64,000 bases of DNA from Haematobia irritans (taxonomy: Eukaryota > Arthropoda > Insecta > Diptera > Muscidae), in the NCBI RefSeq assembly GCF_050003625.1, contig NW_027445852.1:744001-808000 (forward strand), in the 5' to 3' direction. The position numbers were made by a program, and so were the translations under genes. The notes under the pieces were generated by a model. It was not told the origin of the DNA. It did not search any database and worked only from the letters and a program-made list of their open reading frames with translations. Below are positions 25,860 through 38,972 of this stretch, piece by piece (position 1 is the first letter of the stretch; every line of letters begins with the position of its first letter).

Positions 25860-26860
25860 AAAGGACCTCAATTCGTGACCACCCCCAAAAAATCCAAATT
25901 TCGACGAAAATCCTCAAAAAAATGAAATTTTTATATGAAAAACTTATTTTGGCCATAACTCCTTAAATATGCGTCCTAGATCCAAAAGGACCTCAATTCG
26001 TGACCATCCCCAAAAAATCAAAATTTCGACGAAAATCCTCAAAAAAATGAAATTTTTATATGAAAAACTTATTTTGCCCATAACTCCTTAAATATGCGTC
26101 CTAGAGCCAAAATGACATCAATTCGTGACCACCCCCAAAAAATCAAAATTTTGATGAAAATCCTCAAAAAAATGAAATTTTTATATGAAAAACTTATTTT
26201 GGCCATAACTCCTTAAATATGCGTCCTAGAGCCAAAAGGACCTCAATTCGTGACCATCCCCAAAAAATCACAATTTTGATGAAAATCCTCAAAAAATTGA
26301 AATTTTTATATGAAAAACTTATTTTGGCCATAACTCCTTAAATATGCGTCCTAGAGCCAAAAGGACCTCAATTCGTGACCACCCCCAAAAAATCAAAATT
26401 TTGATGAAAATCCTCAAAAAAATGAAATTTTTATATGAAAAACTTATTTTGGCCATAACTCCTTAAATATGCGTCCTAGAGCCAAAAGGACCTTAATTCG
26501 TGACCACCCCCAAAAAATCCAAATTTCGACGAAAATCCTCAAAAAAATGAAATTTTTATATGAAAAACTTATTTTGCCCATAACTCCTTAAATATGCGTC
26601 CTAGAGCCAAAATGACCTCAATTCGTGACCACCCCCAAAAAATCAAAATTTTGATGACAATCCTCAAAAAAATGAAATTTTTATATGAGAAACTTATTTT
26701 GGCCATAACTCCTTAAATATGCGTCCTAGAGCCAAAAGGACCTCAATTCGTGACCATCCCCAAAAAATCAAAATTTTGATGAAAATCCTCAAAAAATTGA
26801 AAATTTTATATGAAAAACTTATTTTGGCCATAACTCCTTAAATATGCGTCCTAGAGCCAA
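25860..26860 (+). repeat. Loose 4-mer repeat (500 bp)
   Basis: TTTTGCCCATAACTCC at about 26,073 and 26,573 lie exactly 500 bp apart. Each is followed by an AAAATG monomer with the P box and TTTTGATG. The remaining monomers match only in part, so this is an old or partly converted duplication. Confidence 0.5.
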
Positions 26861-29800
26861 AAGGACCTCAATTCGTGACCACCCCCAAAAAATCAAAATT
26901 TTGATGAAAATCCTCAAAAAATTGAAATTTTTATATGAAAAACTTATTTTGGCCACAACTCCTTAAATATGCGTCCTAGAGCCAAAAGGACCTCAATTCG
27001 TGACCATCCCCAAAAAATCAAAATTTTGATGAAAATCCTCAAAAAAATGAAATTTTTATATGAAAAACTTATTTTGGCCATAACTCCTTAAATATGCGTC
27101 CTAGAGCCAAAAGGACCTCAATTCGTGACCATCCCCAAAAAATCAAAATTTTGATGAAAATCCTCAAAAAATTGAAATTTTTATATGAAAAACTTATTTT
27201 GGCCATAACTCCTTAAATATGCGTCCTAGAGCCAAAAGGACCTCAATTCGTGACCATCCCCAAAAAATCAAAATTTCGACGAAAATCCTCAAAAAATTGA
27301 AATTTTTATATGAAAAACTTATTTTGGCCATAACTCCTTAAATATGCGTCCTATAGCCAAAAGGACCTCAATTCGTGATCACTCCCAAAAAATCAAAATT
27401 TTGATGAAAATCCTCAAAAAATTGAAATTTTTATATAAAAAACTTATTTTGGCCATAACTCCTTAAATATGCGTCCTAGAGCCAAAAGGACCTCAATTCG
27501 TGATCACCCCCAAAAAATCAAAATTTTGATGAAAATCCTCAAAAAATTTAAATTTTTATATGAAAAACTTATTTTGGCCATAACTCCTTAAATATGCGTC
27601 CTAGAGCCAAAAGGACCTCAATTCGTGACCATCCCCAAAAAATCAAAATTTTGATGAAAATCCTCAAAAAATTGAAAATTTTATATGAAAAACTTATTTT
27701 GGCCATAACTCCTTAAATATGCGTCCTAGAGCCAAAAGGACCTCAATTCGTGACCATCCCCAAAAAATCAAAATTTTGATGAAAATCCTCAGAAAATTGA
27801 AATTTTTATATGAAAAACTTATTTTGGCCATAACTCCTTAAATATGCGTCCTAGAGCCAAAAGGACCTCAATTCGTGACCACCCCCAAAAAATCAAAATT
27901 TCGACGAAAATCCTCAAAAAAATGAAATTTTTATATGAAAAATTGATTTTGGCCATAACTCCTTAAATATGCGTCCTAGAGCCAAAAGGACCTCAATTCG
28001 TGACCACCCCCAAAAAATCAAAATTTCGACGAAAATCCTCAAAAAAATGAAATTTTTATATGAAAAACTTATTTTGCCCATAACTCCTTAAATATGCGTC
28101 CTAGAGCCAAAAGGACCTCAATTCGTGACCACCCCCAAAAAATCCAAATTTCGACGAAAATCCTCAAAAAATTGAAATTTTTATATGAAAAACTTATTTT
28201 GGGCCATAACTCCTTAAATATGCGTCCTAGAGCCAAAAGGACCTCAATTCGTGATCACTCCCAAAAAATCAAAATTTCGACGAAAATCCTCAAAAAAATG
28301 AAATTTTTATATGAAAAACTTATTGTGGCCATAACTCCTTAAATATGCGTCCTAGAGCCAAAAGGACCTCAATTCGTGACCACCCCCAAAAAATCCAAAT
28401 TTCGACGAAAATCCTCAAAAAATTGAAATTTTTATATGAAAACCTTATTTTGGCCATAACTCCTTAAATATGCGTCCTAGAGCCAAAAGGACCTCAATTC
28501 GTGACCACCCGCAAAAAATCAAAATTTTGATGAAAATCCTCAAAAAAATGAAATTTTTATATGAAAAACTTATTTTGGCCATAACTCCTTAAATATGCGT
28601 CCTAGAGCCAAAAGGACCTCAATTCGTGACCACCCCCAAAAAATCAAAATTTTGACGAAAATCCTCAAAAAAATTGAAATTTTTATATGAAAAACTTATT
28701 TTGGCCATAACTCCTTAAATATGCGTCCTAGAGCCAAAAGGACCTCAATTCGTGATCACTCCCAAAAAATCCAAATTTCGACGAAAATCCTCAAAAAATT
28801 GAAAATTTTATATGAAAAACTTATTTTGGCCACAACTCCTTAAATATGCGTCCTAGAGCCAAAAGGACCTCAATTCGTGACCACCCCCAAAAAATCAAAA
28901 TTTCGACGAAAATCCTCAAAAAAATGAAATTTTTATATGAAAAACTTATTTTGGCCATAACTCCTTAAATATGCGTCCTAGAGCCAAAAGGACCTCAATT
29001 CGTGACCACCCCCAAAAAATCCAAATTTCGACGAACATCCTCAAAAAAATGAAATTTTTATATGAAAAACTTATTTTGGCCATAACTCCTTAAATATGCG
29101 TCCTAGAGCCAAAAGGACCTCAATTCGTGACCACCCCCAAAAAATCAAAATTTTGATGAAAATCCTCAAAAAATTGAAATTTTTATATGAAAAACTTATT
29201 TTGGCCATAACTCCTTAAATATGCGTCCTAGAGCCAAAAGGACCTCAATTCGTGACCATCCCCAAAAAATCAAAATTTTGATGAAAATCCTCAAAAAATT
29301 GAAATTTTTATATGAAAAACTTATTTTGGCCATAACTCCTTAAATATGCGTACTAGAGCCAAAAGGACCTCAATTCGTGACCATCCCCAAAAAATCAAAA
29401 TTTTGATGAAAATCCTCAAAAAATTGAAATTTTTATATGAAAAACTTATTTTGGCCATAACTCCTTAAATATGCGTCCTAGAGCCAAAATGACCTCAATT
29501 CGTGACCACCCCCAAAAAATCCAAATTTCGACGAAAATCCTCAAAAAATTGAAATTTTTATATGAAAAACTTATTTTGGCCATAACTCCTTAAATATGCT
29601 TCCTAGAGCCAAAAGGACCTCAATTCGTGACCATCCCCAAAAAATCAAAATTTTGATGAAAATCCTCAAAAAAATGAAATTTTTATATGAAAAACTTATT
29701 TTGGCCATAACTCCTTAAATATGCGTCCTAGAGCCAAAAGGACCTCAATTCGTGACCATCCCCAAAAAATCAAAATTTTGATGAAAATCCTCAAAAAATT

Positions 29801-30094
29801 GAAATTTTTATATGAAAAACTTATTTTGGCCATAACTCCTTAAATATGCGTCCTAGAGCCAAAAGGACCTCAATTCGTGATCACTCCCAAAAAATCAAAA
29901 TTTTGATGAAAATCCTCAAAAAAATGAAATTTTTATATGAAAAACTTATTTTGGCCATAACTCCTTAAATATGCGTCCTAGAGTCAAAAGGACCTCAATT
30001 CGTGATCACTCCCAAAAAATCAAAATTTTGATGAAAATCCTCAAAAAATTGAAATTTTTATATGAAAAACTTATTTTGGCCATAACTCCTTAAA

Positions 30095-30467
30095 TATGCG
30101 TCCTAGAGCCAAAAGGACCTCAATTCGTGACCATCCCCAAAAAATCAAAATTTTGATGAAATCCTCAAAAAATTGAAATTTTTATATGAAAAACTTATTT
30201 TGGCCATAACTCCTTAAATATGCGTCCTAGAGCCAAAAGGACCTCAATTCGTGATCACTCCCAAAAAATCAAAATTTTGATGAAAATCCTCAAAAAAATG
30301 AAATTTTTATATGAAAAACTTATTTTGGCCATAACTCCTTAAATATGCGTCCTAGAGCCAAAAGGACCTCAATTCGTGACCATCCCCAAAAAATCAAAAT
30401 TTTGATGAAATCCTCAAAAAATTGAAATTTTTATATGAAAAACTTATTTTGGCCATAACTCCTTAAA
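30095..30467 (+). repeat. Q/GAAATCC - R - Q/GAAATCC dimer repeat
   Basis: Two Q monomers with GAAATCC and the ATTG junction start at 30,095 and 30,344, 249 bp apart, with one R monomer between. This is a minimal local duplication of a monomer pair. Confidence 0.55.
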
Positions 30468-31844
30468 TATGCGTCCTAGAGCCAAAAGGACCTCAATTCG
30501 TGACCACCCCAAAAAAATCCAAATTTCGACGAAAATCCTCAAAAAATTGAAATTTTTATATGAAAAACTTATTTTGGCCATAACTCCTTAAATATGCGTC
30601 CTAGAGCCAAAAGGACCTCAATTCGTGACCATCCCCAAAAAATCAAAATTTTGATGAAAATCCTCAAAAAATTGAAATTTTTATATGAAAAACTTATTTT
30701 GGCCATAACTCCTTAAATATGCGTCCTAGAGCCAAAAGGACCTCAATTCGTGATCACTCCCAAAAAATCAAAATTTTGACGAAAATCCTCAAAAAAATTG
30801 AAATTTTTATATGAAAAACTTATTTTGGCCATAACTCCTTAAATATGCGTCCTAGAGCCAAAAGGACCTCAATTCGTGACCACCCCCAAAAAATCAAAAT
30901 TTCGACGAAAATCCTCAAAAAAATGAAATTTTTATATGAAAAACTTATTTTGGCCATAACTCCTTAAATATGCGTCCTAGAGCCAAAATGACCTCAATTC
31001 GTGACCACCCCCAAAAAATCCAAATTTCGACGAAAATCCTCAAAAAAATGAAATTTTTATATGAAAAACTTATTTTGGCCATAACTCCTTAAATATGCTT
31101 CCTAGAGCCAAAAGGACCTCAATTCGTGACCACCCCCAAAAAATCAAAATTTCGACGAAAATCCTCAAAAAAATGAAATTTTTATATGAAAAACTTATTT
31201 TGGCCATAACTCCTTAAATATGCGTCCTAGAGCCAAAAGGACCTCAATTCGTGACCATCCCCAAAAAATCACAATTTTGATGAAAATCCTCAAAAAATTG
31301 AAATTTTTATATGAAAAACTTATTTTGGCCATAACTCCTTAAATATGCGTCCTAGAGCCAAAAGGACCTCAATTCGTGACCACCCCCAAAAAATCAAAAT
31401 TTTGATGAAAATCCTCAAAAAAATGAAATTTTTATATGAAAAACTTATTTTGGCCATAACTCCTTAAATATGCGTCCTAGAGCCAAAAGGACCTCAATTC
31501 GTGACCACCCCCAAAAAATCCAAATTTCGACGAAAATCCTCAAAAAATTGAAATTTTTATATGAAAAACTTATTTTGGCCATAACTCCTTAAATATGCGT
31601 CCTAGAGCCAAAAGGACCTCAATTCGTGATCACTCCCAAAAAATCAAAATTTTGATGAAAATCCTCAAAAAATTGAAATTTTTATATGAAAAACTTATTT
31701 TGGCCATAACTCCTTAAATATGCGTCCTAGAGCCAAAATGACCTCAATTCGTGACCACCCCCAAAAAATCAAAATTTTGATGAAAATCCTCAAAAAATTT
31801 AAATTTTTATATGAAAAACTTATTTTGGCCATAACTCCTTAAAT

Positions 31845-32720
31845 ATGCGTCCCAGAGCCAAAATGACCTCAATTCGTGACCACCCCCAAAAAATCCAAAT
31901 TTCGACGAAAATCCTCAAAAATTGAAATTTTTATATGAAAAACTTATTTTGGCCATAACTCCTTAAATATGCGTCCTAGAGCCAAAAGGACCTCAATTCG
32001 TGACCACCCCCAATAAATCCAAATTTCGACGAAAATCCTCAAAAAAATGAAATTTTTATATGAAAAACTTATTTTGGGCCATAACTCCTTAAATATGCGT
32101 CCTAGAGCCAAAAGGACCTCAATTCGTGACCACCCCCAAAAAATCCAAATTTCGACGAAAATCCTCAAAAAATTTAAATTTTTATATGAAAAACTTATTT
32201 TGGGCCATAACTCCTTAAATATGCGTCCTAGAGCCAAAAGGACCTCAATTCGTGACCACCCCCAAAAAATCCAAATTTTGATGAAAATCTTCAAAAACTT
32301 TAAATTTTTATATGAAAAACTTATTTTGGCCATAACTCCTTAAATATGCGTCCTAGCGCCAAAAGGACCTCAATTCGTGACCATCCCCAAAAAATCACAA
32401 TTTTGATGAAAATCCTCAAAAAATTTAAATTTTTATATGAAAAACTTATTTTGGCCATAACTCCTTAAATATGCGTCCTAGAGCCAAAAGGACCTCAATT
32501 CGTGATCACTCCCACAAAATCAAAATTTTGATGACAATCCTCAAAAAATTGAAATTTTTATATGAAAAACTTATTTTGGCCATAACTCCTTAAATATGCG
32601 TCCTAGAGCCAAAAGGACCTCAATTCGTGACCATCCCCAAAAAATCAAAATTTCGACGAAAATCCTCAAAAAATTGAAATTTTTATATGAAAAACTTATT
32701 TTGGCCATAACTCCTTAAAT
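31845..32720 (+). repeat. Anchor-like monomer and run of 126-bp monomers
   Basis: A fifth GTCCCAG/AAAATG monomer starts at 31,845; its A-run is one base short (CAAAAATTG). Next come P-AATAAATCC with extra G, P-TTTCGACG with extra G, P-TCC-TTTTGATG with AATCTTC and AAAAACTTT, then TAGCG-Q-TCACAATTTT (32,345), R-GACAATCC and Q-TTTCGACG. The 126-bp monomers explain the longest minus-strand open frame in the window (31,944-32,333, 129 codons). Confidence 0.8.
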
Positions 32721-34220
32721 ATGCGTCCTAGCGCCAAAAGGACCTCAATTCGTGATCACTCCCACAAAATCAAAATTTTGATGAAAATCCTCAAAAAAAT
32801 GAAATTTTTATATGAAAAACTTATTTTGGCCATAACTCCTTAAATATGCGTCCTAGAGCCAAAAGGACCTCAATTCGTGACCACCCCCAAAAAATCCAAA
32901 TTTCGACGAAAATCCTCAAAAAAATGAAATTTTTATATGAAAAACTTATTTTGGCCATAACTCCTTAAATATGCGTCCTAGAGCCAAAAGGACCTCAATT
33001 CGTGATCACTCCCACAAAATCAAAATTTTGATGAAAATCCTCAAAAAATTTAAATTTTTATATGAAAAACTTATTTTGGCCATAACTCCTTAAATATGCG
33101 TCCTAGAGCCAAAAGGACCTCAATTCGTGACCACCCCCAAAAAATCCAAATTTCGACGAAAATCCTCAAAAAAATGAAATTTTTATATGAAAAACTTATT
33201 TTGGCCATAACTCCTTAAATATGCTTCCTAGAGCCAAAAGGACCTCAATTCGTGACCATCCCCAAAAAATCACAATTTTGATGAAAATCCTCAAAAAATT
33301 TAAATTTTTATATGAAAAACTTATTTTGGCCATAACTCCTTAAATATGCGTCCTAGAGCCAAAAGGACCTCAATTCGTGACCACCCCCAAAAAATCCAAA
33401 TTTCGACGAAAATCCTCAAAAAATTGAAATTTTTATATGAAAAACTTATTTTGGCCATAACTCCTTAAATATGCTTCCTAGAGCCAAAAGGACCTCAATT
33501 CGTGACCATCCCCAAAAAATCAAAATTTTGATGAAAATCCTCAAAAAAATGAAATTTTTATATGAAAAACTTATTTTGGCCATAACTCCTTAAATATGCG
33601 TCCTAGAGCCAAAAGGACCTCAATTCGTGACCACCCCCAAAAAATCCAAATTTCGACGAAAATCCTCAAAAAAATGAAATTTTTATATGAAAAACTTATT
33701 TTGGCCATAACTCCTTAAATATGCGTCCTAGAGCCAAAAGGACCTCAATTCGTGATCACTCCCAAAAAATCCAAATTTCGACGAAAATCCTCAAAAAAAT
33801 GAAATTTTTATATGAAAAACTTATTTTGGCCATAACTCCTTAAATATGCGTCCTAGAGCCAAAAGGACCTCAATTCGTGACCACCCGCAAAAAATCCAAA
33901 TTTCGACGAAAATCCTCAAAAAAATGAAATTTTTATATGAAAAACTTATTTTGGCCATAACTCCTTAAATATGCTTCCTAGAGCCAAAAGGACCTCAATT
34001 CGTGACCATCCCCAAAAAATCACAATTTTGATGAAAATCCTCAAAAAATTTAAATTTTTATATGAAAAACTTATTTTGGCCATAACTCCTTAAATATGCG
34101 TCCTAGAGCCAAAAGGACCTCAATTCGTGACCATCCCCAAAAAATCAAAATTTCGACGAAAATCCTCAAAAAATTGAAATTTTTATATGAAAAACTTATT
34201 TTGGCCATAACTCCTTAAAT
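32721..34220 (+). repeat. 12-mer HOR unit S1 (exactly 1,500 bp)
   Basis: Monomer order: TAGCG-R-ACAAAATC, P, R-ACAAAATC, P, GCT-Q-TCACAATTTT, P, GCT-Q, P, R-TCC-TTTCGACG, P with CACCCGC, GCT-Q-TCACAATTTT, Q-TTTCGACG. Twelve monomers fill 1,500 bp with no net indel. The TAGCG monomer that starts the unit recurs at 34,221. Only the first monomer differs in type from the next unit (R box here, P box there). Confidence 0.9.
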
Positions 34221-34470
34221 ATGCGTCCTAGCGCCAAAAGGACCTCAATTCGTGACCACCCCCAAAAAATCAAAATTTTGATGAAAATCCTCAAAAAAAT
34301 GAAATTTTTATATGAAAAACTTATTTTGGCCATAACTCCTTAAATATGCGTCCTAGAGCCAAAAGGACCTCAATTCGTGACCACCCCCAAAAAATCCAAA
34401 TTTCGACGAAAATCCTCAAAAAAATGAAATTTTTATATGAAAAACTTATTTTGGCCATAACTCCTTAAAT

Positions 34471-35220
34471 ATGCGTCCTAGAGCCAAAAGGACCTCAATT
34501 CGTGATCACTCCCACAAAATCAAAATTTTGATGAAAATCCTCAAAAAATTTAAATTTTTATATGAAAAACTTATTTTGGCCATAACTCCTTAAATATGCG
34601 TCCTAGAGCCAAAAGGACCTCAATTCGTGACCACCCCCAAAAAATCCAAATTTCGACGAAAATCCTCAAAAAAATGAAATTTTTATATGAAAAACTTATT
34701 TTGGCCATAACTCCTTAAATATGCTTCCTAGAGCCAAAAGGACCTCAATTCGTGACCATCCCCAAAAAATCACAATTTTGATGAAAATCCTCAAAAAATT
34801 TAAATTTTTATATGAAAAACTTATTTTGGCCATAACTCCTTAAATATGCGTCCTAGAGCCAAAAGGACCTCAATTCGTGACCACCCCCAAAAAATCCAAA
34901 TTTCGACGAAAATCCTCAAAAAATTGAAATTTTTATATGAAAAACTTATTTTGGCCATAACTCCTTAAATATGCTTCCTAGAGCCAAAAGGACCTCAATT
35001 CGTGACCATCCCCAAAAAATCAAAATTTTGATGAAAATCCTCAAAAAAATGAAATTTTTATATGAAAAACTTATTTTGGCCATAACTCCTTAAATATGCG
35101 TCCTAGAGCCAAAAGGACCTCAATTCGTGACCACCCCCAAAAAATCCAAATTTCGACGAAAATCCTCAAAAAAATGAAATTTTTATATGAAAAACTTATT
35201 TTGGCCATAACTCCTTAAAT
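34471..35220 (+). repeat. 6-mer (750 bp), first copy within S2
   Basis: R-ACAAAATC/AATTTAAA, P/AAAATG, GCT-Q-TCACAATTTT, P/ATTG, GCT-Q/AAAATG, P/AAAATG. It appears identical to 35,221-35,970 where I compared lines and equals 32,971-33,720 of S1 at offset 1,500. Confidence 0.88.
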
Positions 35221-35970
35221 ATGCGTCCTAGAGCCAAAAGGACCTCAATTCGTGATCACTCCCACAAAATCAAAATTTTGATGAAAATCCTCAAAAAATT
35301 TAAATTTTTATATGAAAAACTTATTTTGGCCATAACTCCTTAAATATGCGTCCTAGAGCCAAAAGGACCTCAATTCGTGACCACCCCCAAAAAATCCAAA
35401 TTTCGACGAAAATCCTCAAAAAAATGAAATTTTTATATGAAAAACTTATTTTGGCCATAACTCCTTAAATATGCTTCCTAGAGCCAAAAGGACCTCAATT
35501 CGTGACCATCCCCAAAAAATCACAATTTTGATGAAAATCCTCAAAAAATTTAAATTTTTATATGAAAAACTTATTTTGGCCATAACTCCTTAAATATGCG
35601 TCCTAGAGCCAAAAGGACCTCAATTCGTGACCACCCCCAAAAAATCCAAATTTCGACGAAAATCCTCAAAAAATTGAAATTTTTATATGAAAAACTTATT
35701 TTGGCCATAACTCCTTAAATATGCTTCCTAGAGCCAAAAGGACCTCAATTCGTGACCATCCCCAAAAAATCAAAATTTTGATGAAAATCCTCAAAAAAAT
35801 GAAATTTTTATATGAAAAACTTATTTTGGCCATAACTCCTTAAATATGCGTCCTAGAGCCAAAAGGACCTCAATTCGTGACCACCCCCAAAAAATCCAAA
35901 TTTCGACGAAAATCCTCAAAAAAATGAAATTTTTATATGAAAAACTTATTTTGGCCATAACTCCTTAAAT
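35221..35970 (+). repeat. 6-mer (750 bp), second copy within S2
   Basis: Tandem duplicate of 34,471-35,220. It is the block that makes S2 longer than S1. The junction is in phase with the monomer, so it is a clean example of unequal exchange by six units. Confidence 0.88.
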
Positions 35971-36470
35971 ATGCGTCCTAGAGCCAAAAGGACCTCAATT
36001 CGTGATCACTCCCAAAAAATCCAAATTTCGACGAAAATCCTCAAAAAAATGAAATTTTTATATGAAAAACTTATTTTGGCCATAACTCCTTAAATATGCG
36101 TCCTAGAGCCAAAAGGACCTCAATTCGTGACCACCCGCAAAAAATCCAAATTTCGACGAAAATCCTCAAAAAAATGAAATTTTTATATGAAAAACTTATT
36201 TTGGCCATAACTCCTTAAATATGCTTCCTAGAGCCAAAAGGACCTCAATTCGTGACCATCCCCAAAAAATCACAATTTTGATGAAAATCCTCAAAAAATT
36301 TAAATTTTTATATGAAAAACTTATTTTGGCCATAACTCCTTAAATATGCGTCCTAGAGCCAAAAGGACCTCAATTCGTGACCATCCCCAAAAAATCAAAA
36401 TTTCGACGAAAATCCTCAAAAAATTGAAATTTTTATATGAAAAACTTATTTTGGCCATAACTCCTTAAAT

Positions 36471-37720
36471 ATGCGTCCTAGCGCCAAAAGGACCTCAATT
36501 CGTGACCACCCCCAAAAAATCAAAATTTTGATGAAAATCCTCAAAAAAATGAAATTTTTATATGAAAAACTTATTTTGGCCATAACTCCTTAAATATGCG
36601 TCCTAGAGCCAAAAGGACCTCAATTCGTGATCACTCCCACAAAATCAAAATTTTGATGACAATCCTCAAAAAAATGAAATTTTTATATGAAAAACTTATT
36701 TTGGCCATAACTCCTTAAATATGCGTCCTAGAGCCAAAAGGACCTCAATTCGTGACCACCCCCAAAAAATCCAAATTTCGACGAAAATCCTCAAAAAATT
36801 TAAATTTTTATATGAAAAACTTATTTTGGCCATAACTCCTTAAATATGCGTCCTAGAGCCAAAAGGACCTCAATTCGTGATCACTCCCAAAAAATCAAAA
36901 TTTTGATGAAAATCCTCAAAAAATTGAAATTTTTATATGAAAAACTTATTTTGGCCATAACTCCTTAAATATGCGTCCTAGAGCCAAAAGGACCTCAATT
37001 CGTGACCACCCCCAAAAAATCCAAATTTCGACGAAAATCCTCAAAAAAATGAAATTTTTATATGAAAAACTTATTTTGGCCATAACTCCTTAAATATGCT
37101 TCCTAGAGCCAAAAGGACCTCAATTCGTGATCACTCCCACAAAATCAAAATTTTGATGACAATCCTCAAAAAATTGAAATTTTTATATGAAAAACTTATT
37201 TTGGCCATAACTCCTTAAATATGCGTCCTAGAGCCAAAATGACCTCAATTCGTGACCACCCCCAAAAAATCCAAATTTCGACGAAAATCCTCAAAAAATT
37301 GAAATTTTTATATGAAAAACTTATTTTGGCCATAACTCCTTAAATATGCTTCCTAGAGCCAAAAGGACCTCAATTCGTGACCACCCCCAAAAAATCCAAA
37401 TTTTGATGAAAATCCTCAAAAAAATGAAATTTTTATATGAAAAACTTATTTTGGCCATAACTCCTTAAATATGCGTCCTAGAGCCAAAAGGACCTCAATT
37501 CGTGACCACTCCCACAAAATCAAAATTTTGATGACAATCCTCAAAAAAATGAAATTTTTATATGAAAAACTTATTTTGGCCATAACTCCTTAAATATGCG
37601 TCCTAGAGCCAAAAGGACCTCAATTCGTGATCACTCCCAAAAAATCAAAATTTTGATGAAAATCCTCAAAAAATAGAAATTTTTATATGAAAAACTTATT
37701 TTGGCCATAACTCCTTAAAT
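36471..37720 (+). repeat. 10-monomer module M, copy 1 (1,250 bp)
   Basis: Order: TAGCG-P, R-GACAATCC, P/AATTTAAA, R, P, GCT-R-GACAATCC, AAAATG-P, GCT-P-TCC-TTTTGATG, GACCACTCCCAC-GACAATCC, R-TAG. The same order recurs from 41,473 (first eight) and from 44,335 (all ten). The eighth monomer here is full length, whereas both later copies carry a 12-bp deletion in it. This copy therefore shows the state before the deletion. Confidence 0.85.
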
Positions 37721-38972
37721 ATGCGTCCTAGAGCCAAAAGGACCTCAATTCGTGACCACCCCCAAAAAATCCAAATTTCGACGAAAATCCTCAAAAAATT
37801 GAAATTTTTATATGAAAAACTTATTTTGGGCCATAACTCCTTAAATATGCGTCCTAGAGCCAAAAGGACCTCAATTCGTGATCACTCCCAAAAAATCAAA
37901 ATTTTGATGAAAATCCTCAAAAAATTGAAATTTTTATATGAAAAACTTATTTTGGCCATAACTCCTTAAATATGCGTCCTAGAGCCAAAAGGACCTCAAT
38001 TCGTGATCACTCCCACAAAATCAAAATTTTGATGACAATCCTCAAAAAATTGAAATTTTTATATAAAAAACTTATTTTGGCCATAACTCCTTAAATATGC
38101 GTCCTAGAGCCAAAAGGACCTCAATTCGTGACCATCCCCAAAAAATCAAAATTTTGATGAAAATCCTCAAAAAATTTAAATTTTTATATGAAAAACTTAT
38201 TTTGGCCATAACTCCTTAAATATGCGTCCTAGAGCCAAAAGGACCTCAATTCGTGACCATCCCCAAAAAATCAAAATTTTGATGAAAATCCTCAAAAAAT
38301 TGAAATTTTTATATGAAAAACTTATTTTGGCCATAACTCCTTAAATATGCGTCCTAGAGCCAAAAGGACCTCAATTCGTGACCACCCCCAAAAAATCAAA
38401 ATTTCGACGAAAATCCTCAAAAAAATGAAATTTTTATATGAAAAACTTATTTTGGCCATAACTCCTTAAATATGCGTCCTAGAGCCAAAAGGACCTCAAT
38501 TCGTGATCACTCCCAAAAAATCAAAATTTTGATGAAAATCCTCAAAAAATTGAAATTTTTATATGAAAAACTTATTTTGGCCATAACTCCTTAAATATGC
38601 GTCCTAGAGCCAAAAGGACCTCAATTCGTGACCACCCCCAAAAAATCCAAATTTCGACGAAAATCCTCAAAAAATTGAAATTTTTATATGAAAAACTTAT
38701 TTTGGGCCATAACTCCTTAAATATGCGTCCTAGAGCCAAAAGGACCTCAATTCGTGATCACTCCCAAAAAATCAAAATTTTGATGAAAATCCTCAAAAAA
38801 TTGAAATTTTTATATGAAAAACTTATTTTGGGCCATAACTCCTTAAATATGCGTCCTAGAGCCAAAAGGACCTCAATTCGTGACCACCCCCAAAAAATCC
38901 AAATTTTGATGAAAATCCTCAAAAAATTTAAATTTTTATATGAAAAACTTATTTTGGCCATAACTCCTTAAA
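37721..38972 (+). repeat. Ten monomers with a 7-mer repeat of a P-R pair
   Basis: A pair, P-TTTCGACG with extra G then R, lies at 37,721 and again at 38,597 (offset 876) and is nearly identical. Between them are R-GACAATCC with TATATAAAAAAC, Q, Q, P and R. The second pair runs on through another GGG monomer into P-TCC-TTTTGATG, leading to the TAGCG-Q monomer at 38,973. Confidence 0.75.

Larger units (their letters stand above)
23087..31844 (+). repeat. Mixed satellite monomers without long HOR order
   Basis: About 70 monomers of P, Q and R types in mixed order. Private variants include GACATC (26,115), CCTTAATTCG (about 26,491), CACCCGC (28,506), GTACTAG (29,350), GAGTCAAAAG (about 29,982) and AAATTGATT (about 27,940). 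Small local repeats can be made out, but no unit of several monomers repeats cleanly. TTTCGACG and TTTTGATG monomers are intermingled. I see no gene, RNA or mobile element. Confidence 0.85.
34221..36470 (+). repeat. 18-mer HOR unit S2 (2,250 bp) = S1 plus a 6-mer duplication
   Basis: This follows S1 monomer by monomer for eight monomers. It then repeats the block R-ACAAAATC, P, GCT-Q-TCACAATTTT, P, GCT-Q, P before finishing with R-TCC, P-CACCCGC, GCT-Q and Q-TTTCGACG exactly as S1 does. Its length is 18 x 125, with no net indel. The next TAGCG-P monomer at 36,471 starts a diverged continuation. Confidence 0.9.

Noticed and set aside
31944..32333. 129-codon minus-strand open frame as a possible repeat protein
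   Set aside because: It lies entirely in satellite monomers, overlaps an open frame on the other strand, and stays open only because consecutive monomers here are 126 bp. No start context, domain or conserved function is visible.
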